From assembly GCF_003228315.1 (NCBI RefSeq), contig NZ_CP029693.1, positions 1,178,001 through 1,242,000 on the forward strand: a DNA stretch of 64,000 nucleotides, read 5' to 3'. A program made the position numbers and the translations under genes. This DNA is from Pseudomonas putida (GTDB lineage Bacteria; Pseudomonadota; Gammaproteobacteria; Pseudomonadales; Pseudomonadaceae). Below are positions 17,829 through 26,862 of the stretch, in pieces (the stretch's first letter is position 1; each line of letters begins with the position of its first letter). Below the pieces are notes generated by a model, which was not told the origin of the DNA, did not search any database, and worked only from the letters and a program-made list of their open reading frames with translations.

Positions 17829-19028
17829 ATGCCAAATCAAGCCACTCCCCAGGCCTCCCCTCCCCGCGCCTTGCGCTGGGCGGTGGCATGTTCAGTGATT
17901 GTGATGATCGCCGCCGGCGGCCTGTTCTATTACGCCTCGAAAATGGCCGCGGCCAAGCGCCAGGCCAACCACGATGAAGTGGTGGTCACTATTCAAGCCC
18001 ATAGCTGCGAACCCAATGCCCTGACCGTTCCGGCCGGGCACGCCAGCTTTCGTATCGTCAACCGCTCCGACCGGGCCGTCGAATGGGAGATCCTCGACGG
18101 CGTACTGGTGATCGAGGAGCGGGAAAACATCGCTCCGGGCCTGAGCCAGGTGATCAACGCCAACCTGGCGCCCGGCGCTTACACGATCACCTGCGGCCTG
18201 CTGAGCAATCCGCGCGGCACCTTGCACGTCACCCCGACGGCGGCCTCCGATGCGGCGGCCAAGGCCAGGCCATCGATGGTGGCGTTCGTCGGTCCGTTGT
18301 CGGAGTTTCGCGTGTACCTGAGCAGTCAGGGCACCGCGCTGATCAAAGCCGTCAGCGCCCTGGAGCAAGCTATCGAAGCCGGCGACCTGATTCAGGCACA
18401 AGCGCTGTACGCGCCGGCCCGTGCCGCTTATCAACGTATCGCCCCGGCAGCGCAACGATTGGCCGAACTGGACAACGCCATCAACGCCCGCGCCGACTAC
18501 TTCGAGAAACGCGAACAAGACCCGGCCTTCACCGGCTTCCATCGCCTGGAATACGCGCTGTTCCAGCAACGCAACCTCGACGGCCTGACGCCCATCGCCC
18601 AGCGCCTGCTGACCGATGTCACTGCCCTCAAGCAGCAACTGCTGGCCCAGACACTGCCACCGGAGCAACTGGTGAGCATCATCGTGCGCAACCTCAACAC
18701 CCTGGGCGACGTGCGCGCCAGCAGTGGCGAGGAGGAACGTTACAGCCACAGCGACCTGAACGGCTTTGCCGGCAACCTCGATGCCGCGCGCAAAGTGGTC
18801 GAACTGCTGCGCCCGCTGCTGTCCAAATCCGCCGCCGACCTGCTGCCGAAAATCGACAGTGCCGTCACCGCCTTCGATGCCGAACTCAACAGCTTCAAGG
18901 TCAAGGACGGCTACGCCAGCTACGACAGCGTCACCGCCGAGCAGCGCAAGCGGATCGCCGACAAGGCCAAGGCGCTGGCTGACGCACTCGACGCCATCGA
19001 TCCCGCCCTCGGCCTTTCCGGCCTTTAA
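17829..19028 (+). CDS. efeO: EfeO, cupredoxin plus M75 domain
   Basis: 399 residues. A single N-terminal membrane anchor/signal (about 14-36) leads to a cupredoxin-like domain (about 45-140) and a C-terminal imelysin/peptidase-M75-like domain with the HxxE motif GFHRLE (His238, Glu241). EfeO is the periplasmic partner that binds Cu/Fe and hands iron to EfeU. ATG 17829 is preferred over the in-frame start at 17727, which lies in REP sequence. efeB follows after 18 bases. Confidence 0.92.
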   Translation: MPNQATPQASPPRALRWAVACSVIVMIAAGGLFYYASKMAAAKRQANHDEVVVTIQAHSCEPNALTVPAGHASFRIVNRSDRAVEWEILDGVLVIEERENIAPGLSQVINANLAPGAYTITCGLLSNPRGTLHVTPTAASDAAAKARPSMVAFVGPLSEFRVYLSSQGTALIKAVSALEQAIEAGDLIQAQALYAPARAAYQRIAPAAQRLAELDNAINARADYFEKREQDPAFTGFHRLEYALFQQRNLDGLTPIAQRLLTDVTALKQQLLAQTLPPEQLVSIIVRNLNTLGDVRASSGEEERYSHSDLNGFAGNLDAARKVVELLRPLLSKSAADLLPKIDSAVTAFDAELNSFKVKDGYASYDSVTAEQRKRIADKAKALADALDAIDPALGLSGL

Positions 19029-19046
19029 GCAGAAGACTCTTTGCAG

Positions 19047-20345
19047 ATGAACGATTCAGAACCATTGAACCTCCAACGTCGCCGGGTACTGATGGGCATG
19101 GGCGCCGCCGGCGTCGCCCTCGCAGGCTCCGCATTGAGCTGCCCGGCCATGGCCGCCGGCCCCGCGCAAGTCACCGAAGCCCCCAGCAGCGACCAAACCT
19201 TCGACCGTCACGACTTCCACGGCAAACACCAGAGCGGCATCGTCACCCCGCGACCGGCCTCCGGCATGCTGGTGGCGTTCGATGTGCTGGCCAGCGACCG
19301 CGATGACCTGGAGCGGCTGTTTCGCACGCTCAACCAGCGCATCGCGTTCCTGATGAAGGGCGGTCCGGTAGCCCAGGTCGACCCGAAACTGCCGCCGGTG
19401 GATTCGGGGATCCTCGGCCCCGTGGTCACCCCGGACAACCTGACCATCACCGTGTCGGTGGGCGCCTCTTTGTTCGACGAGCGCTTTGGCCTTTCGGATG
19501 CAAAACCCAAGCGCCTGATGCGCATGGTCGGCTTTCCCAACGATGCGCTGGAAGCCGATTGCTGCCATGGCGACCTCAGCCTGCAGTTCTGCGCCAACAC
19601 CGCCGACACCAACATCCACGCCCTGCGCGACATCGTGAAAAACCTCCCGGACTTGCTGCTGGTGCGCTGGAAACAGGAAGGCAGCGTGCCGCCCCAGGCC
19701 CCGGCGAAACCCGGTGTGCCTGCGCAGAGCGCGCGTAACTTCCTGGGTTTTCGCGACGGTTCGGCCAACCCGAACTCCAACGATGCCAGCGCCATGGACC
19801 GCATCGTCTGGGTCCAGCCCGGCGGTGACGAACCCGCATGGACCGCGGGCGGCAGCTATCAGGCGGTGCGGATCATCCGCAACTTCGTCGAGCGTTGGGA
19901 CCGTACTCCGTTGCAGGAACAGGAAAGCATCCTCGGCCGGGTCAAAAGTACGGGCGCGCCCATGGGCGGCAACCATGAATCCGAGGTGCCGGACTACGCC
20001 AAGGATCCTGAAGGCAAGCTGACCCGACTCGACGCCCACATCCGCCTGGCCAACCCGCGCACCGCCGCGACCCAGGGCAACCTGATCCTGCGCCGACCGC
20101 TCAACTACTCCAACGGCGTGAACAAGAACGGCCAGCTGGACATGGGCCTGCTGTTCATCTGCTACCAGGCCGATCTGGAAAAAGGCTTCATCACCGTGCA
20201 AACCAGGCTCAACGGCGAGCCGCTGGAGGAATACCTCAAGCCGGTGGGCGGCGGGTACTTCTTCACCCTGCCCGGTGTCACGGGCGATCAGGACTTCATT
20301 GGTCGCTCACTGCTCAATGCCACTCAACCAACAAAAACCGCATAA
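19047..20345 (+). CDS. efeB: EfeB, Tat-exported DyP-type haem peroxidase
   Basis: 432 residues. Tat signal RRRVLMGMG followed by a hydrophobic stretch ending at AMAA. DyP signature GFRDGSANP with catalytic Asp237, and the proximal haem His331 in [10 protein letters not shown]. The enzyme is periplasmic; it oxidises ferrous iron for EfeO/EfeU and is reported to take iron from haem (deferrochelatase; the latter is debated). ATG 19047 is used; an upstream TTG at 19041 is also in frame. Confidence 0.94.
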   Translation: MNDSEPLNLQRRRVLMGMGAAGVALAGSALSCPAMAAGPAQVTEAPSSDQTFDRHDFHGKHQSGIVTPRPASGMLVAFDVLASDRDDLERLFRTLNQRIAFLMKGGPVAQVDPKLPPVDSGILGPVVTPDNLTITVSVGASLFDERFGLSDAKPKRLMRMVGFPNDALEADCCHGDLSLQFCANTADTNIHALRDIVKNLPDLLLVRWKQEGSVPPQAPAKPGVPAQSARNFLGFRDGSANPNSNDASAMDRIVWVQPGGDEPAWTAGGSYQAVRIIRNFVERWDRTPLQEQESILGRVKSTGAPMGGNHESEVPDYAKDPEGKLTRLDAHIRLANPRTAATQGNLILRRPLNYSNGVNKNGQLDMGLLFICYQADLEKGFITVQTRLNGEPLEEYLKPVGGGYFFTLPGVTGDQDFIGRSLLNATQPTKTA

Positions 20346-20367
20346 ACCACCTGCACGGAGCCGTCCC

Positions 20368-21192
20368 ATGAAAAAGTCGTCACTGGCGTTAATGATTACC
20401 CTTGGCTTGCTCAACACCCCGTTCTCGGCTTTCGCAGCCACGGCGCCGCTGGAGCTGGTGCAGCCGATTTCCGACTACAAGATCTACGTCACCGAGCAAC
20501 TGGACGAACTGGCCAGCCACACCCAGCAGTTCACCGACGCGGTAAAAAAAGGTGACCTTGCCACCGCGAAAAAACTCTATGCACCGACGCGGGTTCACTA
20601 CGAGTCGATCGAGCCGATCGCCGAACTGTTCAGCGACCTGGATGCGTCCATCGACTCCCGGGTCGATGATCACGAAAAAGGCGTGAAGGCAGAAGACTTC
20701 ACCGGCTTCCACCGCATCGAATATTCATTGTTTTCGGAAAACAGCACCCAGGGCCTCGGTGAACTGGCGGACGGCTTGAACAAGAACGTCCAGGATCTGC
20801 AAGCCCGCGTCGCCGGCCTGACCTTCCCACCGGAGAAAGTCGTCGGCGGTGCCGCCGCGTTGCTTGAAGAAGTGGCGGCCACCAAGATCTCCGGCGAGGA
20901 AGATCGCTACAGCCACACCGACCTCTATGACTTCCAGGGCAACATCGACGGCGCGAAGAAAATCGTCGATCTGTTCCGTCCGCAGATCCAGAAGCAGGAC
21001 GCCGCGTTCGTCGCCAAGGTCGACAAGAACTTCGCCACGGTGGACAAGATCCTGGCCAAGTACAAAACCAAAGATGGCGGTTTCGAGACCTACGACAAGG
21101 TGAAGGAAAACGATCGCAAGGCGCTGGTCGGGCCGGTCAATACGCTGGCTGAGGATTTGTCGACGTTGCGGGGCAAGCTTGGCCTGAATTAA
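20368..21192 (+). CDS. efeM: EfeM-type periplasmic M75 (imelysin-like) protein
   Basis: 274 residues. Signal peptide ends near AFA-A. The mature protein is one M75 helical domain with HxxE in GFHRIE (His115, Glu118), the same motif as the C-terminal half of EfeO, but without a cupredoxin domain. The two proteins align along the region ([12 protein letters not shown] versus RAAYQRIAPAAQ), so this is a second iron-binding subunit of the transporter. ATG 20368, 22 bases after the efeB stop. Confidence 0.92.
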   Translation: MKKSSLALMITLGLLNTPFSAFAATAPLELVQPISDYKIYVTEQLDELASHTQQFTDAVKKGDLATAKKLYAPTRVHYESIEPIAELFSDLDASIDSRVDDHEKGVKAEDFTGFHRIEYSLFSENSTQGLGELADGLNKNVQDLQARVAGLTFPPEKVVGGAAALLEEVAATKISGEEDRYSHTDLYDFQGNIDGAKKIVDLFRPQIQKQDAAFVAKVDKNFATVDKILAKYKTKDGGFETYDKVKENDRKALVGPVNTLAEDLSTLRGKLGLN

Positions 21193-21201
21193 GCGCAACA
21201 T

Positions 21202-21229
21202 TGCAGGAGCGAGCTTGCTCGCTCCTGCA
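21202..21229. terminator. Perfect 13-bp hairpin between convergent genes
   Basis: TGCAGGAGCGAGC-TT-GCTCGCTCCTGCA: a compact REP-derived palindrome between the efeM stop (21192) and the stop of the giant gene (21232). Likely a bidirectional terminator or transcript end; no clear T-run. Confidence 0.6.
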
Positions 21230-21231
21230 GG

Positions 21232-24200
21232 TTATGCACGCTGGACCCTTGGCTCATCCAGCGCCCGTCCAATGGGATTACCGTCGATATCAAGGGCGTA
21301 CCATTTGTTGTCTACCCAGGCAACATCACTGCCATTTACTTGGCCCATTGTGCCGGCGATGGAACGAGGCAGCCTGGTCGCGGCTCCACTGGCTGCGCCT
21401 CCAAAAAATGCCCTGAGCCGATCCAGGCACACTTGTAGATGACCGACCCCGGAGTCGGTCAAGGCAAATACGCCACTGGTCAGGATCTTGCGCAGAGAAC
21501 CCACGGTTCTGGCACCTCCGGCAATCAGGTCTGGAAGTCCATCCAGCGGATTAATCAAGGAAATGAGGGTCGTGCCCGTGATTTTGATGGCCTCAAAAGC
21601 CTTGATGCTGACAGGGACGATGGAACTCAGCGCCTTGGTTATCCTGCCCGCACCGCCAACCAGCGTGTTCAGGCCTGAAGCGAGATCCGTAAAACAACCG
21701 AAGGCACCATTTATGAAGCGCATTCGATCTCCCGATTGCAAGTCATCGGTGCAGCCCACGAAAGGTATGAGTTGCAGCAGGAAATTTCCAATCTTCTCCC
21801 AATACGCACGATTTTCTTCTGCAGTGGTTTGCCCTTTCGCCTGTTTAAACAGGAAATCGCGCTCGCCTTGCAGGTAATTGCCGTTGATTATGTTGTCGAC
21901 AATGGCCGCCGTCCTGCCGGAGCCGTAGCTATCGGGGACAAGAGTCGTATGCTTGCTCCCTTGCTCTGACACGGCTGGCAGCGTGTTTCCCAACTTTTCG
22001 ACAATCAGTTTGGGAGATCTGGCGCCGGCAATCGGTTCCGAACCTTCAAAGTACGCCGCAAAATCAAACGGCAGTTCAGTACCTCGCTGCACCTGCACAT
22101 TGACGGTGGAACCTTTACTGATTTTTGCTTTTTCTATTTTGATCACGCCATTGAGCGGTAGATCATCGGGCAAGTCCACGCGCTTGATAATGGCCAGGCG
22201 TCCTGGAAAGACTTCGAAATAGCTGACTTTTTGCTGATACTTACAGCGTAGTAACGTTCCCTGACGCCCACGATTAACCGCTTGAATTTGTGCTGTTTCA
22301 TCCTCTTTGGGCTTGCCGGTTTCCTCACGCAACGTAAACAGTTGCACTTCGCCCTGTTCAAGGCATTGGCGATCTTCGAGCGGAAGAGCCGCTATCAAGG
22401 ATTTTGTTGAAGTAACAAAAGCATTCCTTCGGGAGTTAAAAAAACGGTTTACCGAAGCCGACAGTAAGTCATTCAGTACAGGCAATATGAAGACACACCG
22501 ATCAAATACCCCTTGATCGATCGGATCACTACTCATCTTCCAACGGTGTCGAAACAAATCGCCATCCATGTAAGCCTCTACAAGTGTTTTCTCAACCGTC
22601 CTGACTGGATTCAACTTATCCAACGGTTCGAACACATCGGCCTTGATTTTTATTTCCTCCACGGCTTGCGTGGTAAAGAAAGAGAAAGCTTTTCCAAGTT
22701 CCTGGATCGCGATTTCCCTGCGCGTCAGCAATGGTTGTTTGAACCCCTCAACGGCCTCAGAAAGTTCTGCTCGCTGAGTCGCAAATCGTTTCGCAACAAG
22801 CGAATAGTCCGCAACAGAATGGGCCTCTTTCGGTTGAACAACACCGTTCATCGCTCCCCAGGTCATCAAAATATCAACCGCAGCACTCTTGAACAGTAGC
22901 CGTTGCTCTGGCGTGGTTGGGTTAAGCAATGCCAGAGCCATCAATTGGTCCGTGGTCATGGCTCGCGAACACCCGGGACGTTGAAGCTCGGCGATGGCGA
23001 CGCCCAGGCGCAATGTCATCCAGCTCGCCGTGCCAACCAGAATCCCCTTGTCGGGATCCTGGGCCAGAAACTCGGGCGCCGCATCGGCCAGAAACAAATG
23101 CGCAATCAGCGGTGCTGCCTGGGCACTGACGCCCCTGTGGTCGATCAAGTGCTGTTCAATCTCGGTTCGTACCGTGACGAGATCACGACCCAGGTTTTTC
23201 GGTTGGTAAACGTCATACCCGGCGACAGTTCCGGGTCTGCCGGGAACATCAGGGTCAACGGCCAATTTGATCGCTGCCAATAGAAGTGACTGGTAGTGTT
23301 CGGGAAATGCCGTTTGCCCCGCTCCGTACCAGTTCAGTGCCTGGAGTAATTGATGCCCCCAGGAAACGCATTGGTCCGCTTCGAACATCTTGCCCAGTAA
23401 TTCGTCGACGTGGGAGCGCCTGTATTCAACGGACGTATCGGGAAGCAACTCGGCGCCCAACTCATCAATAATCGAGCTGGCTCCGTTAAAAAAACTCTTC
23501 TGCAGGCTAATGATTGAGGCTCTGTCGTCGGGAGTTAACTTGATGAGTGATTGAGAATCCCCAAGTAAATTGGCGCTGTAATCGCCCAGTGGTGGTGCGC
23601 TGGGTAATGTTGTGTTCATCCATTGAATGACATTGCGTATCTCACCCGCTGTTTTGGGCGAGCCGAATCCCTTGTAATTGATCACCTGCTGCAAGTCGAT
23701 GGATAAGGTCGAATACAGCGCATTTCCTGTCTGTTCGACCTTTTTCAGCAGATCATCGAAGGGGCCTGTCAAGGCACTTTGAGCCTGCACCAGGCCAGTC
23801 AAGTCCTTCCACTCCAAAGAGATCAGGACCTGGATTTTTTTATCGCAGATCCTTACAGGCAAGTAATCACAATCGACGTTCGCGTCTTTACATATTTCCA
23901 CCATTTTCGGATTTTTTAGAAAAGCGTTTAAATCCTCAACGATATCGGCACACTTTTCAGTCAGAGGCAGGTGGTTGCCGCTGCGGGTATACCGACCCGA
24001 CAGCGAAAGGGGGGTGTCATCCAGCAAATTCGCCGAAGCCGCTGTCAATTCATGGATCAGTTGGGCACGCGACTTCGTCTCGGCGATCAACGCGGTGGCC
24101 TCATCGCACTCTTTATTGATTTGTGCCCGGTATTCAGCCGTGATATCAGGCCATCCATCTATTTTCAGCTGTGTGGCCAGTGCCGCAGCCTGCCCATCCG

Positions 24201-26205
24201 TGATGGGCGGCATCACTTTGTAGAAATCGAGAATCACGTCGCACGGAACAAGATTGTGTTGCTCATCCACGAAAGGCAAACCGAAATTGCCTGGGTCCAG
24301 TACTCGCCTGGCAGCAAGAACATGCGCTGAAACCTGCCACCATCCGGAAGTGTCCCATAGGCTGAAGGTTTGGGTAGAGCTCGCTCCATCCTGGACGACA
24401 GTCCCTGAAATGGAGCTTTCGTGGATGATCAACGTATCCAGCACAAAACCCTTGGACGTGAGCCATGCCAGGACGCGGGGATCGTTCAAGGTATTTTGAT
24501 AGAGCTCCAGGGGCTTGCTCATCGAGCTGTCCTTGGGGACAGACAGCGGAATATTCTGATTGGCCTCCAGTTTTTCCAGCAATCGCGTTTGCAGGTTTCG
24601 ATCGGCCTGCCGGGTGAGCTCTGCATCACTCAACGCCTCGAGCACCCACTGCGCACTGTCATCTGCAAGTTTCTGGCGTTCTGAATTGGCGGGGAGATCC
24701 TCAACTTCATTGACTGGGTTTTCGTTCTGGTCCGCTTCCAGTCTCGAGATCAGTAGATGTGCGTAGCGATTCCGCGATTTGAGAATGCTCTCGTCAATCA
24801 GCTCGGCCACTGACTGGTCTGGCTGAGATAGAACCGGTTCCGACAACAGCAACTTGATGTCAGGTATCAGAAGGGGGTCGCGATGAGGGTCGGCGTAACT
24901 GGATGTCTGAAGCCGTGCTTCGATGGCCTGCACAACGTCCGGCATCTCACTCAGTATCGCGCCCACTTCATCACTGATGTATTTGCGCAGTACCGGATCG
25001 TCTTCCTCTACGAAGTGAGTGCCGTTGTTTCGCATCGATTCGCCGGATAAAAGGCTGTGTAACTTGTCGTAGACCGCGTAAATCATGGCCATCGTTAATG
25101 TGGCAGCAGCACGTGGATGTTGTCGGGCGGCAACGGACGCGCTATTGAACGTCGCCACACCGGCGGCCGCCAGATAACCGCTGGTTGTCTGTAGCCACTG
25201 CGCGAGAACGACGCACACCTTTTCCAGGGCACTGGGATCAAGTTGCTCGACTGTATCCTCGTAGGGGCTGCCGACTGCGCCATACGATGAAGATGGAACA
25301 GTTGCAAATGGCTTTTTTACATTAACCTGCAGGAATGATTTTATTAACTTGTTGAGCTCATTGTTCGTCACCGCTGCAACGGGCCTCCAACCAGTCGCCC
25401 CCTGTATGGTTTGCGTAAACACATCATCAACTTTCAGAGCCAGGTGCCCCAGTTGCTCGAACAACTTCGCGGGTATAGACACTGACTCCCTTGATAGAAG
25501 CTCAAAGGGGGGCGATTGAGATACGACAGGCTGTCGTTTGCCTGGCCCGGATGGAAAACCAATCCTGTCGGGTGGGCTCATGTCCATGAAAGACTTCAAG
25601 ACGTTCATCACGCACAAGATCCTGGCTGCAAATCCACTCGTATCTTTCAGTGCATCGAGTTCGACATTGTCGTAGAAATCACCTTTGCGATCGATTTCCA
25701 AAAGCGCCGACAACAGTGGAAACCCTTTATCTCTTGAGATTTGAGGTGGTTTCGGGAATGTCTGGTCCACGAGTTCAGTCGCGAACTTCGTAAATTTAAC
25801 GAGCCCAAGCTTCACGTTATCGACGGGGGCACGCGACACATCCATCACCCAGTTGATCATGTTGATAGGGAGTTGCAGGCCATCCAGAAACATCGATAGG
25901 AGCGACGGGAGCGAAGGCAACTCGATACTTTGCCTGAGTTCTTCAACCGCCCTTTTATGCCGTTCAGGAAAATATTTCCGTCCTTTGACATAACTCAAGT
26001 CATGAAGAAACTCGCCCAGCAGTCGCTTCACGTCCCGGGAGGAAGGGTAGTCTTCATAAATATCTTCGAGTTTGGACAGTGTACTATCGAGCCGATCAAC
26101 ATTCTCTGAATCGCTATCGAGTGTCCCCTCGAGCCATGGCCCGATCGATGACCGGCAATCCCTGATAATCTTCTTGAGGCATTGCCTTTGCGTGTCCGTC
26201 AGCAA
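21232..26205 (-). CDS. Very large toxin-like protein of unknown function (main reading frame)
   Basis: 1657 residues from the TTG at 26205, but the frame stays open back to 26302. I do not recognise a catalytic domain. The protein is largely helical, soluble-looking through most of its length, with no signal peptide. Near residues 1475-1570 there is a hydrophobic helical region (LLQLIPFVGC, LASGLNTLVGG, ALSSIVPVS, TTLISLINPLDGLPDLIAGG) of the kind seen before the C-terminal ends of very large Pseudomonas insecticidal/dermonecrotic-like toxins; the C-terminus is a short beta-rich piece (VAWVDNKWYALD). Base composition is lower in GC than the flanking genes, suggesting transfer. Just upstream, the 480-base ORF runs into it across a seven-G tract (see findings); the two are probably one gene. 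Confidence 0.7.
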   Translation of the reverse strand: MLTDTQRQCLKKIIRDCRSSIGPWLEGTLDSDSENVDRLDSTLSKLEDIYEDYPSSRDVKRLLGEFLHDLSYVKGRKYFPERHKRAVEELRQSIELPSLPSLLSMFLDGLQLPINMINWVMDVSRAPVDNVKLGLVKFTKFATELVDQTFPKPPQISRDKGFPLLSALLEIDRKGDFYDNVELDALKDTSGFAARILCVMNVLKSFMDMSPPDRIGFPSGPGKRQPVVSQSPPFELLSRESVSIPAKLFEQLGHLALKVDDVFTQTIQGATGWRPVAAVTNNELNKLIKSFLQVNVKKPFATVPSSSYGAVGSPYEDTVEQLDPSALEKVCVVLAQWLQTTSGYLAAAGVATFNSASVAARQHPRAAATLTMAMIYAVYDKLHSLLSGESMRNNGTHFVEEDDPVLRKYISDEVGAILSEMPDVVQAIEARLQTSSYADPHRDPLLIPDIKLLLSEPVLSQPDQSVAELIDESILKSRNRYAHLLISRLEADQNENPVNEVEDLPANSERQKLADDSAQWVLEALSDAELTRQADRNLQTRLLEKLEANQNIPLSVPKDSSMSKPLELYQNTLNDPRVLAWLTSKGFVLDTLIIHESSISGTVVQDGASSTQTFSLWDTSGWWQVSAHVLAARRVLDPGNFGLPFVDEQHNLVPCDVILDFYKVMPPITDGQAAALATQLKIDGWPDITAEYRAQINKECDEATALIAETKSRAQLIHELTAASANLLDDTPLSLSGRYTRSGNHLPLTEKCADIVEDLNAFLKNPKMVEICKDANVDCDYLPVRICDKKIQVLISLEWKDLTGLVQAQSALTGPFDDLLKKVEQTGNALYSTLSIDLQQVINYKGFGSPKTAGEIRNVIQWMNTTLPSAPPLGDYSANLLGDSQSLIKLTPDDRASIISLQKSFFNGASSIIDELGAELLPDTSVEYRRSHVDELLGKMFEADQCVSWGHQLLQALNWYGAGQTAFPEHYQSLLLAAIKLAVDPDVPGRPGTVAGYDVYQPKNLGRDLVTVRTEIEQHLIDHRGVSAQAAPLIAHLFLADAAPEFLAQDPDKGILVGTASWMTLRLGVAIAELQRPGCSRAMTTDQLMALALLNPTTPEQRLLFKSAAVDILMTWGAMNGVVQPKEAHSVADYSLVAKRFATQRAELSEAVEGFKQPLLTRREIAIQELGKAFSFFTTQAVEEIKIKADVFEPLDKLNPVRTVEKTLVEAYMDGDLFRHRWKMSSDPIDQGVFDRCVFILPVLNDLLSASVNRFFNSRRNAFVTSTKSLIAALPLEDRQCLEQGEVQLFTLREETGKPKEDETAQIQAVNRGRQGTLLRCKYQQKVSYFEVFPGRLAIIKRVDLPDDLPLNGVIKIEKAKISKGSTVNVQVQRGTELPFDFAAYFEGSEPIAGARSPKLIVEKLGNTLPAVSEQGSKHTTLVPDSYGSGRTAAIVDNIINGNYLQGERDFLFKQAKGQTTAEENRAYWEKIGNFLLQLIPFVGCTDDLQSGDRMRFINGAFGCFTDLASGLNTLVGGAGRITKALSSIVPVSIKAFEAIKITGTTLISLINPLDGLPDLIAGGARTVGSLRKILTSGVFALTDSGVGHLQVCLDRLRAFFGGAASGAATRLPRSIAGTMGQVNGSDVAWVDNKWYALDIDGNPIGRALDEPRVQRA

Positions 26206-26263
26206 TTCTTCGCCGACGCATTCACTTTGCGGGATTTGTGGGATATTTAAACGTTCAAGGAGT

Positions 26264-26743
26264 TCAATGCCCCATTGGTTCGGGGGGGAAGCAGCAAATG
26301 ACTTCTAATAACAGGCGCAGTTTTTCTGTCGCTAATTCGCCAACAGGGCAAATCGAGCGTATTGCCGCGTCAACAAACAACTTCGCCAGTTTACTGCCCG
26401 TTGGCGTGTACAAAATGCCACTGCTCAGAATGGCGAACATCTCCGACTCCGATAGACGCTGGGTCTTCAAGTAATGTTGTGCATACGCCCAGCACTCATC
26501 AAGAGAGGTTTGATCATAGACAAGATCACCCAGATGGGCATATCTCACGCTATATACAGGTGGTGCAATAGTGTCTTGCTGTGCTGTTGAGTGCAGTTGC
26601 CTCAAACCCATATTTATGCAAAACGTGGCGTTCTTGACGTTCAACAACTGCCCGTCAACCAGAGTCTGGTCGGGAGCCATGTCGATCGGACGCAATGATG
26701 TTGCCGAATTACCCGCATTGGAAGACGCGGCTTGAGTGCACAT
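26264..26743 (-). CDS. Probable N-terminal part of the giant toxin-like protein, out of frame
   Basis: 159 residues from ATG 26743 (an in-frame TTG at 26776 is also possible; neither has a convincing ribosome site). No match recognised: mixed helical sequence, two Cys near the end (VICCFPPE). The frame ends just after a seven-base G tract at 26282-26288. Reading past it with one G fewer joins CCFPP to NQWGIELLERLN and continues into the giant frame, giving one protein of about 1836 residues. Either a pseudogene, a phase-variable gene, or a sequencing error. Confidence 0.55.
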   Translation of the reverse strand: MCTQAASSNAGNSATSLRPIDMAPDQTLVDGQLLNVKNATFCINMGLRQLHSTAQQDTIAPPVYSVRYAHLGDLVYDQTSLDECWAYAQHYLKTQRLSESEMFAILSSGILYTPTGSKLAKLFVDAAIRSICPVGELATEKLRLLLEVICCFPPEPMGH

Positions 26744-26792
26744 GGGAAGTTCTTGCCCTGGAGATTCAAACTTCAACCTTAAACTTGCGCTG

Positions 26793-26832
26793 AAAGAACA
26801 CTATCGAATAAAGCTCATTTCAAGTGTTCTTT
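26793..26832. other. Inverted repeat between pssA and the giant gene
   Basis: AAAGAACACT (26793-26802) is the complement of AGTGTTCTTT (26823-26832), extended by GCGC on both sides with a small bulge. Loop of about 20 bases. Located between the pssA stop and the giant gene start; could be a pssA terminator or an operator. Confidence 0.5.
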
Positions 26833-26862
26833 GCGCAAATTGAATCTCCGCTACTGCGTTCC

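Noticed and set aside
21201..21240. Rho-independent terminator with T-run
   Set aside because: Perfect hairpin but no T-run in either direction; kept only as a possible terminator.
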